Source of the DNA: Flavobacterium sp. KMS
GTDB taxonomy: Bacteria > Bacteroidota > Bacteroidia > Flavobacteriales > Flavobacteriaceae
Direction: 5' to 3'
NCBI RefSeq assembly: GCF_000813005.1
Contig: NZ_JSYP01000015.1
Location: forward strand, 1 to 64,000
Length of the DNA stretch: 64,000 nucleotides
Positions 1 to 9,035 of this stretch are shown piece by piece; position 1 is the first letter of the stretch; each line of letters begins with the position of its first letter. The notes beneath the pieces were generated by a model that worked only from the letters and a program-made list of their open reading frames with translations, was not told the origin of the DNA and searched no databases. Position numbers and translations under genes: made by a program.

Positions 1-220
1 TAGAAACATAGCTTTTATGTGTAAAAAAGAGAACAAAAAGAAATACATTCCTTTCACATAGCTAGCTATGTGCATTTAAAAACAAGTGAAACGCCTTTTT
101 TGTGCGGACAAGACCTATGTTTCTATGTGTTAAAATTAATTGCTCACAACGGGTTAAAATACATTAATTTTAATCATAGATTATGTGGATATTTATCTTT
201 TAAGCTAAGCGAATAAAAGA
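1..220. other. intergenic, no gene seen
   Basis: No supported gene. The stretch contains several short copies of a CTATGT/ACATAG word in both orientations (near 5, 57-72 and 112-128). It looks like an intergenic repeat next to the 3' end of the PorP/SprF gene. No clear terminator hairpin was found. Confidence 0.4.
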
Positions 221-1159
221 TTAAAAACCAAGGTTATTAACAGGATCTGTAAAGCTACAACCACATTCCCTACGCATATTTTTAGACTGTTTAAATGTAT
301 ATTTTAAATAAAATTGATGTGATGACGGTGCGTATTTACCTAATCCGTTTATGTTATGATCATAAGCATAACCGGCTTGAAAATCCTGAAGCAAATTAAC
401 TCCTATTATTCCAGTTATAGCCGAATCCCAACGGTAGGATGCTCCAAATCTGAACTTTTCTTTAAACTCAAAATTAAGAGCAAAATCTATTGCCAATGGT
501 GATCCCTGAACCTCTTTTGCTAGTATGGATGGTTTAAATAACAATTCATGTGTTAGCGCAGTTTGATATCCTGTTGTAAAATAAATTTGAGGTTTTGTTA
601 CCGATAATCCTGCAACAGTTGGATCATAACTTTCTTTAATAAAATTGGGCGTAGATAATCCTATATACCAATTTGGTGTATTGAATAAAAATCCAACTCC
701 TATTCTTGGAGATATTCTGTTTTCTATATTATTTTCAAAACTTAGATCATTTGTATTCTGTACATCAAGACGTGTATAATCTACATTAAGGACATTAAAA
801 CCTGCTTTTAGACCAAACGAAAGCATATTTATTTCGTCTGTAAAAATGGTATAGGAATAATCTCCTGTCACAATTAATTCTTCGGTTACTCCTAATTTTT
901 CACTTGAAACATTAAGTCCTGCTCCCATATTCATTGTAAGCGGAATATTGACATTTAAGTTCAGACTTTCGGGTGCACCATCAAATCCTGCAAATTGTGT
1001 TCGATGTATCAGTAATACGCTTCCGTCAAAAAAACCTGCAAAAGCGGGATTAAAACTCGACATATTTAGCTTATAATCGGAGAATTGAGCATCTTGTTGA
1101 GCTCTGGCAGAAAATAGTGTAAATGTAAATGCCAGTACTAGTATATAATTAAATTTCAT
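221..1159 (-). CDS. PorP/SprF family T9SS-associated outer-membrane protein
   Basis: A 312-residue protein with an N-terminal signal peptide that probably cleaves after SARA. A conserved early motif, NMSSFNPAFAG, is followed by alternating hydrophobic strands typical of an outer-membrane beta-barrel. Proteins of this family (PorP/SprF) are needed for secretion or surface attachment of one partner T9SS type B adhesin, usually the product of the adjacent gene. The gene lies 21 bp downstream of the 1615-residue adhesin on the same strand, the classic arrangement, so the two are probably co-transcribed. A CGC cluster near the C-terminus (RRECGC) was noted but has no assigned role. The family assignment is secure; the pairing with the neighbour is inferred from context. 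Confidence 0.88.
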   Translation of the reverse strand: MKFNYILVLAFTFTLFSARAQQDAQFSDYKLNMSSFNPAFAGFFDGSVLLIHRTQFAGFDGAPESLNLNVNIPLTMNMGAGLNVSSEKLGVTEELIVTGDYSYTIFTDEINMLSFGLKAGFNVLNVDYTRLDVQNTNDLSFENNIENRISPRIGVGFLFNTPNWYIGLSTPNFIKESYDPTVAGLSVTKPQIYFTTGYQTALTHELLFKPSILAKEVQGSPLAIDFALNFEFKEKFRFGASYRWDSAITGIIGVNLLQDFQAGYAYDHNINGLGKYAPSSHQFYLKYTFKQSKNMRRECGCSFTDPVNNLGF

Positions 1160-1180
1160 TTGTTTTTTTGATTTTGTGAA

Positions 1181-4100
1181 TTAAGGATTTAGATGCAAAA
1201 AGCCTGTTTTTGTAATACGCTTATTATCATGATTTGTAAAGCTAAATACATAATAATATGTTCCGTACGGAAGTAAACCAGTACCGTTTCCTAATCCTTT
1301 ATTACCAAATCCTTTAAATAGATTATCGTCTTGTCCGTAACGACTAGCTTCGTAAACTAAACTTCCCCAACTATTAAAAATTTCTAGTTTATTATCAGGA
1401 AAAGTTGTGGCTCCTTCTACAAAAAAGGAATCATTTTTTCCGTCCCCATTGGCAGAAATTCCGTTATAGACGACAACATCACAATACCTAATAATAATCT
1501 CTACTTCTAGCCTTTTAGAACTTTCGCATTCTGCTCCTATGTAGGATGCATAATATTTATGTTTATCTTCTAAGATTGTAGTCGATGTCAGAGGAACACC
1601 TCCTGTTGCGGTTTCGTACCACAACACCTCTTGTTCGTTTGTAATAAGATCTGTAATTGTTGCTTCTTTTTCTTTACATATATACTGCACGTCATTGCCT
1701 GTGGGAGCTAATGTATCTTTAACAATGATTGTAACAGGAATACGGTTACTATAACAATTACCATAATTTGTAGCTGCATAATAGGTTCCGCTAATTATAC
1801 TTGTATTTAATGAAAGACTTTGGGCTGATGTAGCATCGATAAACCATTTTAAATTAATACTATCATTTACAGCTATATCTCTTATTTTAGGCGCATCTAT
1901 TAAACAAAATTCTTGTGTAAGGCTCGGGAATGTTGGTTCTGGAATAGGAAGAATTGTTACAATCGCTGTTGCTGAACCTCTGTTTCCTGATTGATCTATT
2001 ACGGTAAGTGTTACTGTATTGATTCCAATATTACTACAATCAAAAGTGGTTTTATCTAGTAACATTTTATCGATAGTACAGTTATCTGTAGAGCCATTAT
2101 TTATCTCATTAACAGTAATACTCACAGTTCCTGTTACATTGAGCTGTACTGTAATATCCTGCGTTATTACAGTTGGAATTATTTTGTCCTCTACAGTAAC
2201 TACAGCAGTTCCAGACGCTGAATTTCTATTAAAATCTGTAACAGTAAGTGTTACGGTATTTGTTCCAATATCACTACAAGTAAAAGCTGTTTTATCGAGT
2301 ACCAACATATCGATACTACAAGCATCATTAGAACCATTATTAATCAGCGCTGGAATTATTGCTGCATTTCCTGTAGCATCTAGCTGGACAGTTATATTTT
2401 GGGTTATAACATTTGGGGCAATCAAATCCTTTATAGTAACAACAGCAGTTCCAGTCGCTGAATTTCCATTTTTATCAGTAACAGTAAGTGTCACATTATT
2501 TATTCCAACATTCGTACAATCGTAAGTTGTCTTATCAAGAATCATCGTATCAATACCGCAATTATCTGTAGAACCGTTATCTATTTGCGTAGCATTAATA
2601 GTTGTATTTCCTGTAGCATCAGGCTGAACGATTATACTTTTTGTAATAACAGTTGGAGCTATTTTATCTTCGATAGTAACTGTTGCAGTTTCTGATGCTG
2701 AATTTCCATTAACATCGGTAACAGTTAGTGTTACTGTATTTACTCCAACATTTGTACAATCGAAAGTGGTTTTATCTAATATCATGCTATCAATACCACA
2801 AACATCACTTGAACCATTATCGATATCAGCTGTGCTTATAATGGCGCTTCCTGTGGCATCAAGCTGAGCTGTTATATTTTTTGTTATAACAGTTGGAGCT
2901 ATTTTATCTTCGATAGTTACTATTGCAGTTTCTGATGCTGAATTTCCATTAATATCGGTAACGGTTAGTGTTGCCGTGTTTGCTCCAATATTAGTACAAT
3001 CAAAAATAGTTTTATCAAGGATTATTGTGTCAATACCACAATTATCTGTAGAACCGTTTTCTATTTGCGTAGCATTAATAGTTGCATTTCCTGTAGCATC
3101 TAGCTGGACATTTATATTTTGAGTTATAACATTTGGAGCTATTTTATCTTCGATAGTTACTGTTGCAGTTTCAGATTTTGAATTCCCATTAATATCGGTA
3201 ACGGTAAGTGCTACTGTGTTTACTCCAATATTAGTACAATCAAAAGTGGTTTTATTGAGGATCATTGTGTCAATACCACAATTATCACTTGATCCATTAT
3301 TTATTTGAGCGGCAGTTATAATAGCTTTTCCTGTAGCATCAAGCTGAACTACTATATTCTGTGTAACAACAATTGGAACTATTTTATCTTCGATAGTTAC
3401 TATTGCTGTTTCTGAGGCTGAATTTCCATTAACATCGGTAACAGTTAGTGTTACTGTATTTACTCCAACATTTATACAGTCAAAAGTGGTTTTATCTAAT
3501 ATCATGCTATCAATTCCACAATTATCTGTAGAACCATTATTGATATCGGCTGCAGTTATAATAGCGTTTCCTGTGGCATCAAGCTGAAGAGTTAAGTTTT
3601 TTGTTATAACAGTTGGAGCTATTTTATCTTCGATAGTTACTGTAGCCGTTTCTGATGCTGAATTTCCATTAACATCGGTAACGGTTAGTCTCACTGTGTT
3701 TACTCCAATATTAGTACAATCAAAAAAGACTTTATCGAGTATCATCATACTACCACCACAAACATCATTAGATCCATTGTCTATATCTGTAGCGTTAATA
3801 CTTACTTTTCCTGCACCATCAAGCTGAACTGTTATGTTTTTGGTTACAACATTTGGTTTTATTTTATCTTCGACAGTTACTATTGCAATTCCGGTTGCCG
3901 AATTTCCATGTCTATCAGTTACTGTAAGCGTTACCGTATTTGTTCCAACATTCCTACAATGAAAAACAGTTTTATCGAGTGTCATACTGTCAATACCACA
4001 AGCATCGTTCGAACCATTATCAATATGAATGGGTGTAATAGTTGCACTTCCTGTGGCATCAAGCTGAACGGTTATATTTTGGGTTACAACATTTGGTTTT

Positions 4101-6028
4101 ATTTTATCTTCGACAGTTACTGTTCGTAATGTTGAAGTTAAATTTCCGCTTTTATCTTTTATCATAAATATCACCACATTGGGTCCAATATTGCTACAAT
4201 TAAAAGTTGTTTTATCAAGTACCATCTCAACAATACCACAATTATCATAAGAACCATTGTCTATTTGCGTAGCATTAATTGTTACATTTCCACTAGCATC
4301 TAGCGGAACAATTATATTTTGAGCTATAGCGCTTGGGACTATTATATCTTCGACTATTATAGTTGCATTTTCTGTAGTGCTGCAATCTTTTTCATCTGTT
4401 ACAGTTACAATATAAGTACCAGGTAACAATCCTGTGGCTGTGGCTGTAGTTTGCTCAGGAATGGTGTTCCAACTATATTTATAGACTCCAGTTCCACCTG
4501 TTACACCTACAGTCGCTTCTCCATTAGCATGTGTACTACAATCTGCATTTATTTGGGTATCGATTGTAGCAACAAGTTCATCAGGTTCTGTTATTGTAAA
4601 GTTTTGAGTTGCCATTTCGTTATTACTATCGGTTACTGTTACGACATAATTCCCTGGGCTAAGATTTGTTGCGCTTGTACCATTTCCGCCTGACGGTGAC
4701 CATGAATAAGTATAAGTAGGTGTACCGCCTAAAGTAGTAACCGAAGCTGAACCATCGTTTTTTCCGTTACATGAAACATTATCTTCTGATGCTTTAGTTA
4801 ATTTAAGTATATCGGGTGTGGTAAATGGAGAATGGAATATTGTTGAATAAGAGGAACCTCCATCTTCTGTAACGAAATAAAAGTCATAAGATGTATTAAG
4901 CGTGAGTCCTGTAATTGGATATGATTTTTGTGTATTGGCTGTAAGAGCCGAAGTGCCACTTGCTGCAACATTTACACCTCCATAATTTACCCCGCTTTTT
5001 ATTTCAGCTATTGTAGGTCGTGGCGATCCAGCAGGAACAACTACATAATATCCTGTTACATCGGTTTGTGATAACGTTTTAAAAACTGCCGATGTATATT
5101 TTATATCTGTTATTGTTCCACTTGCATTAGCGATATCTTTAATTATTTCTTCTAATTCTACAACTTTACCCGCAGCATAATACCACTTAAATTCATCACT
5201 CTCTCCTACCGCAAGATCATTTAATCTAACAAAAAAACCATAAGAACCATCAGTGGCTCCACTACTAACAACACTTGTATTTGGGTTTTGATTAATTACA
5301 TAGTTCCATTGGCAACATATCTGAATAATAGTATTGGCACGATCAGAATTTGAAAAAATTATGACTCCTTCTTCTCCCGAAAAAAGTTTAAGCGCTTTAG
5401 CACGATCACTACTTGTAGTTAAAGGAACAAAAGCATCACCAACTATATTTCCTCTTGTTTTTAGCGGGTTGTCATTAGTCCCGATAAAATCATCTTTTGT
5501 ACCCGACCAATATCTTACATTACTTACTGGAGCTGTACCTATATTTTTAATTTTTATATTAATTATGATAAAACTTGAGTTTTGTTCTAATGTATATGTG
5601 TTTTCGACCTCTAATAAAGATCCATTAATTGTAATATTTCCTTTGGAAACAATAGTGCCATAACCTTTTGGCGACGTAGTAGTTATAAACTTCGAATAAT
5701 CAATTGTTTGGCTTGTTAAGGTTCCATTAATCGACGAAAATCCATTTGTATTCCATTCACTAGAACCATCCCCATCAATATAATAGGCATTATCAAAAGG
5801 ATAATCCTGATAAGTAAGCTTTGCCCATAATGATGATGTAGAATTAAAATAAAAAGGCTGCTGTAAATTTCCCGCAGGATTTACAGAGTTTTCTGCTCCT
5901 GTACCAAAACGAAGTATATCATTGTCTAATACCTTTTGTGCGGAAACTTTGTTTAGTAAAATAAATAACATGCATATGACTATATATGACTGTTTTGACA
6001 TTACTTTATCAAAGTATTTTTTTTTCAT
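1181..6028 (-). CDS. SprB-like T9SS adhesin with ten HYR-type repeats
   Basis: A 1615-residue secreted protein with a signal peptide ending near VSAQ. In order: an N-terminal region of about 300 residues of unknown fold; a short fibronectin-like segment near 300-400; two SprB-type repeats (each with a YxYSW core and a GxYxVTVTD end) at about 410-560; ten HYR-like repeats of exactly 80 residues at about 563-1362; two further Ig-like segments; and a gliding-motility-associated C-terminal domain (NGISANGDGKNDSF start) of the T9SS type B sorting class. HYR and SprB repeats are adhesive beta-sandwich modules of surface filaments. The protein is likely exported by T9SS and held at the surface with the PorP/SprF neighbour. 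It may be a motility adhesin or a general attachment protein; the sequence does not decide between them. Confidence 0.88.
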   Translation of the reverse strand: MKKKYFDKVMSKQSYIVICMLFILLNKVSAQKVLDNDILRFGTGAENSVNPAGNLQQPFYFNSTSSLWAKLTYQDYPFDNAYYIDGDGSSEWNTNGFSSINGTLTSQTIDYSKFITTTSPKGYGTIVSKGNITINGSLLEVENTYTLEQNSSFIIINIKIKNIGTAPVSNVRYWSGTKDDFIGTNDNPLKTRGNIVGDAFVPLTTSSDRAKALKLFSGEEGVIIFSNSDRANTIIQICCQWNYVINQNPNTSVVSSGATDGSYGFFVRLNDLAVGESDEFKWYYAAGKVVELEEIIKDIANASGTITDIKYTSAVFKTLSQTDVTGYYVVVPAGSPRPTIAEIKSGVNYGGVNVAASGTSALTANTQKSYPITGLTLNTSYDFYFVTEDGGSSYSTIFHSPFTTPDILKLTKASEDNVSCNGKNDGSASVTTLGGTPTYTYSWSPSGGNGTSATNLSPGNYVVTVTDSNNEMATQNFTITEPDELVATIDTQINADCSTHANGEATVGVTGGTGVYKYSWNTIPEQTTATATGLLPGTYIVTVTDEKDCSTTENATIIVEDIIVPSAIAQNIIVPLDASGNVTINATQIDNGSYDNCGIVEMVLDKTTFNCSNIGPNVVIFMIKDKSGNLTSTLRTVTVEDKIKPNVVTQNITVQLDATGSATITPIHIDNGSNDACGIDSMTLDKTVFHCRNVGTNTVTLTVTDRHGNSATGIAIVTVEDKIKPNVVTKNITVQLDGAGKVSINATDIDNGSNDVCGGSMMILDKVFFDCTNIGVNTVRLTVTDVNGNSASETATVTIEDKIAPTVITKNLTLQLDATGNAIITAADINNGSTDNCGIDSMILDKTTFDCINVGVNTVTLTVTDVNGNSASETAIVTIEDKIVPIVVTQNIVVQLDATGKAIITAAQINNGSSDNCGIDTMILNKTTFDCTNIGVNTVALTVTDINGNSKSETATVTIEDKIAPNVITQNINVQLDATGNATINATQIENGSTDNCGIDTIILDKTIFDCTNIGANTATLTVTDINGNSASETAIVTIEDKIAPTVITKNITAQLDATGSAIISTADIDNGSSDVCGIDSMILDKTTFDCTNVGVNTVTLTVTDVNGNSASETATVTIEDKIAPTVITKSIIVQPDATGNTTINATQIDNGSTDNCGIDTMILDKTTYDCTNVGINNVTLTVTDKNGNSATGTAVVTIKDLIAPNVITQNITVQLDATGNAAIIPALINNGSNDACSIDMLVLDKTAFTCSDIGTNTVTLTVTDFNRNSASGTAVVTVEDKIIPTVITQDITVQLNVTGTVSITVNEINNGSTDNCTIDKMLLDKTTFDCSNIGINTVTLTVIDQSGNRGSATAIVTILPIPEPTFPSLTQEFCLIDAPKIRDIAVNDSINLKWFIDATSAQSLSLNTSIISGTYYAATNYGNCYSNRIPVTIIVKDTLAPTGNDVQYICKEKEATITDLITNEQEVLWYETATGGVPLTSTTILEDKHKYYASYIGAECESSKRLEVEIIIRYCDVVVYNGISANGDGKNDSFFVEGATTFPDNKLEIFNSWGSLVYEASRYGQDDNLFKGFGNKGLGNGTGLLPYGTYYYVFSFTNHDNKRITKTGFLHLNP
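1941..4340 (-). repeat. ten tandem 240-bp coding repeats (HYR modules)
   Basis: The adhesin gene contains ten in-frame direct repeats with an exact 240-bp period. For example, the segment encoding the VEDKI linker recurs every 240 bp from about 2190 to 4110. Units start with a VEDKI-type linker, contain a DNC/DVC cysteine and a second Cys about 17 residues later (likely a disulfide), and end with TVTLTVTD. Length variation by recombination between units is expected. Confidence 0.9.
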
Positions 6029-6252
6029 AATTAATTTGATTTATTGCCTGAAACGGCTCTCTGAAGTGTGCGCAAAACTAATCTAGAAAGGATTCTTATT
6101 ATAAAATATGGGGTGGACAAATGGGGGACAAATGCTGTATTCGTCTTTAAAAACCTTATAAATAGTCATTTATAGCATATCTATTTTATACTAAATATTA
6201 CTTCTCATGGATTCATATTTTTGTATTTTAGCAAATCAATGATTCCTTACGC

Positions 6253-7983
6253 ATGGCTTATATTATAAAAAGAACAGGAATTCTATTCACTGTTTTTATT
6301 TTTACTTTTTTATCTAAATCATATTCACAAACGCTAACAATTCCGTTACAAGATTCACGTGAAAATATTGAGCGCATCATTCTTCAGGAGAAAGATTTTC
6401 AAAAAGACTCTGTACAATTAAAAAAGTTTTTGGCTCCTTTACTCCAATCTTCGAGTAAGAAATATAATATCCTTTACTATGCCTTGCTGGCAAATGGCTA
6501 TTCTAGTTTTTTTGATAAAACAAATTCTCTAAGCGATACTTATTACTTACTTTCTATCCAAAAAGCAAAAGACATAAATGATCCTTCGCTAGTAATCTGG
6601 ACAGAAATGAATTATTCTAAATACCTGTATTATTACAGAGAAATAGACAAGCTTATCCCAACTTTATTAAAAACGATTGATGCTACAGAAAGCATAAATC
6701 CCAACAAAATGATTCTTCCAGGAGAAACTTTTAAAATTTTTGGTTGGATAATGACTACCATTGATGATGAAGACTTGGCTGTGAAATTTTTAAAGAAGTC
6801 CTTACATTATACTAAGACTAATTCTCCAGAATATGCAAGTGTTTTAAATGCCATAGGAGTATATTATTTTAAAGAAAAAAACTTTCCTGCAGCAATGTAT
6901 TATTTTGATAAAACCATTGCTGTCTCTTTACCTATTAGTGATAATATACGCTATGCAAAAGCACTTGGTGACAAAGCGCTCATTTATGAAAAAAAGGGAG
7001 ATTATAAAACTGCTCTTGAGCTTTTGCAAAAAGATATCGATTATTCAGAAAAATATAAAGACGAGAAAAACAGCATGTATGCCTCTATTTTAATGGCTAA
7101 AATTCTTTTAAAAGAACAAGATACATCCAGAGCAAATGTATTATTACAAAAAGCCGAAAAAATTGCTTTGTCCAAACCTTATTACAATAATTCTTTAAAA
7201 GATATTATCGAATTAAAACTGAATATATTAAACGGGAAAGATCCTGAAAAAGAATTATCATTAAGACGTGAACTTAAAAAAATAGAAGAATCTTTACTTA
7301 AAACAGATGGCGAAACTGCTTTAACAAGGGCAAATTGGTTTGTACAGAAAGCCAAATATGAAAATAGGGTCAAGAATACACAACTGCAATATGAACACGA
7401 AAGTAAGATGAAGAATATCTATATACTGCTTGTTATTTTGGCGATTTTATTATCAATTTTTATCTTCATCTCTTTTAAGAAAAGACTGAAAAATAACAGC
7501 TTAGAATATAATAAAAAAATAATAGATCATAAAATAGAAAAAAGAAACTACGAGAAAAAACTTAATGATGCAAACCTTGATCTTGATGCACACATTAAAT
7601 TTTTGCACAATAAAAATATTCAGATTTCTAAATTAAAACTAGAACTAGAAAATATAAAACAATCTCCGTCTTATCATTTAGAAAAAGGAAAACTACAGGA
7701 ATTATTGGACTCCCATTTAATGACAGATGAAAACTGGAATACTTTTAAACGAGAATTTAAAAAAGAATACAATGGTTTTTATGAAGCTTTAATGAAGGAT
7801 TTTCCAGAGTTAAAGGATTCTAATCTTAAAATTATAATGCTCCAAAAATTGCGATTCAGTAATTCCGAAATTGCAAGTTTGCTCGGTATTACATTAGATG
7901 CCGTAAAAAAGAGCAAACAACGCTTAAAGAAAAAACTTGGAGATAAACACAATCTATTATTTGAGATAATCGATATGTCGTAA
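6253..7983 (+). CDS. TPR-containing membrane regulator with LuxR-like HTH
   Basis: A 576-residue protein with an N-terminal signal or anchor segment (ILFTVFIFTFLSKSYSQ), tetratricopeptide repeats from about 60 to 340, one membrane-spanning helix at about 390-412 (NIYILLVILAILLSIFIFI), a coiled coil at about 420-480 and a C-terminal helix-turn-helix (LRFSNSEIASLLGITLDAVK). This layout of periplasmic TPR sensor, membrane helix, coiled coil and cytoplasmic LuxR-like DNA-binding domain is common in Flavobacteriia. The same C-terminal architecture is seen in the propeller regulator at 58372-61302. It is divergently placed from the adhesin operon (224-bp gap) and may regulate it; that is inference. 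A possible Bacteroidetes -7 box, TATTTTTG, lies at 6216-6223. Confidence 0.8.
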   Translation: MAYIIKRTGILFTVFIFTFLSKSYSQTLTIPLQDSRENIERIILQEKDFQKDSVQLKKFLAPLLQSSSKKYNILYYALLANGYSSFFDKTNSLSDTYYLLSIQKAKDINDPSLVIWTEMNYSKYLYYYREIDKLIPTLLKTIDATESINPNKMILPGETFKIFGWIMTTIDDEDLAVKFLKKSLHYTKTNSPEYASVLNAIGVYYFKEKNFPAAMYYFDKTIAVSLPISDNIRYAKALGDKALIYEKKGDYKTALELLQKDIDYSEKYKDEKNSMYASILMAKILLKEQDTSRANVLLQKAEKIALSKPYYNNSLKDIIELKLNILNGKDPEKELSLRRELKKIEESLLKTDGETALTRANWFVQKAKYENRVKNTQLQYEHESKMKNIYILLVILAILLSIFIFISFKKRLKNNSLEYNKKIIDHKIEKRNYEKKLNDANLDLDAHIKFLHNKNIQISKLKLELENIKQSPSYHLEKGKLQELLDSHLMTDENWNTFKREFKKEYNGFYEALMKDFPELKDSNLKIIMLQKLRFSNSEIASLLGITLDAVKKSKQRLKKKLGDKHNLLFEIIDMS

Positions 7984-7991
7984 TTGTAATA

Positions 7992-8918
7992 TTATGTATG
8001 AGATAATATCGGAATCATCAGTTTTTGGGTATTGAATAAATCTTCTAATTCTGGTGAAACAAACAACGTTAGATCTTCCTCTTTATGAATTGTATAATTA
8101 TAATCTGCGTTTAAGGGACTGAATCCAAATAGTACTGTATCAACTTCTGGCGTTGCTAAAGCAAGAATTACATCTTCTATATTTTCTTCTTTCATCTGAA
8201 AAAGCTGAAGTATAGTCATGGTGTTTTCCTCTTTTTGTACAATGGCAATTGTATTTAAGGATTCGATATAATATATAGAATCTTTAAAACCAAAATCGGG
8301 ATAAGCATAGCAATAAAAAAAAGTCAACCCAAGATTTTTAGTATCGAATGATGAAGTTGGTATTGAATTCTTTACATACGTTTCTAATAATTTTTGCTGA
8401 TTAGAATCATCCAGATTTAGTTTTTTAACTTGATAACTGCTTTCTCTAAACACTATAGGCGCACTCGCTTGAAATTCTTGTACTGCTGAAAAATTAAACT
8501 TGGGATAAAAGTCCAAAACAGAATCATTGGCAAATAGAAACATTCCGCTTACTTTTTCCTTATAATCTTGCAAAATTCTTTCCATCAAATAACGTGACAA
8601 TCCTTGTTTTTGATAATCAGGACGAGTCATTACCGTTCCTAATTGAGCCAAAACAATAGACTCGTTTCCAACAATAGTTTCAAATGTACTTACTGTAGTG
8701 TGAGCAACTATCTGGTCATCAATAAACAAAGAATAAATGATACAGTTATCATCCCAATATCCGGATTTGTAATAATTTTCAAAGTCAAATCCCCATACTT
8801 CATTTGTAAGTTGATTAAACTTTTTACGCAGATTATCGTCAGATTGATATTGAATATATAATGTAAATACTTGTTTGTTAAGGGTAATATTTTCTGTCTG
8901 CATTTCTCTTTTTTTCAA
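7992..8918 (-). CDS. GNAT-family N-acetyltransferase
   Basis: A 308-residue soluble protein. An N-terminal GNAT fold is recognised from the strand VLAQLGTVMTRPDYQKQGLS at about 90-110 (motif A: V-x-x-x-x-x-Q-x-G, the acetyl-CoA pyrophosphate loop) and the following helix LSRYLMERILQDY. The C-terminal half (about 150-308) is less conserved and may be a second degenerate GNAT or a substrate domain. Substrate unknown. It converges on the TPR regulator with an 8-bp gap between stop codons. The start could also be the Met at residue 6. Confidence 0.75.
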   Translation of the reverse strand: MKKREMQTENITLNKQVFTLYIQYQSDDNLRKKFNQLTNEVWGFDFENYYKSGYWDDNCIIYSLFIDDQIVAHTTVSTFETIVGNESIVLAQLGTVMTRPDYQKQGLSRYLMERILQDYKEKVSGMFLFANDSVLDFYPKFNFSAVQEFQASAPIVFRESSYQVKKLNLDDSNQQKLLETYVKNSIPTSSFDTKNLGLTFFYCYAYPDFGFKDSIYYIESLNTIAIVQKEENTMTILQLFQMKEENIEDVILALATPEVDTVLFGFSPLNADYNYTIHKEEDLTLFVSPELEDLFNTQKLMIPILSHT

Positions 8919-9035
8919 AATTACAGAATTATTACATTTCTGGCTCTTTACTTTTTTCTTTTATTTCGAAAAAAAAGAAGAATATTATATTTAATATATA
9001 CTAAATAAACACTTTATATAAAGATATACAATAAA

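Noticed and set aside
2019..2525. 168-codon open frame opposite the adhesin repeats
   Set aside because: It lies antisense to the repeat units and its protein repeats with the same 80-residue period; it is a by-product of the coding strand.
1941..4340. Regular repeats suggesting a CRISPR array
   Set aside because: The period is 240 bp, the repeats are fully in frame, vary like protein modules and encode HYR domains.
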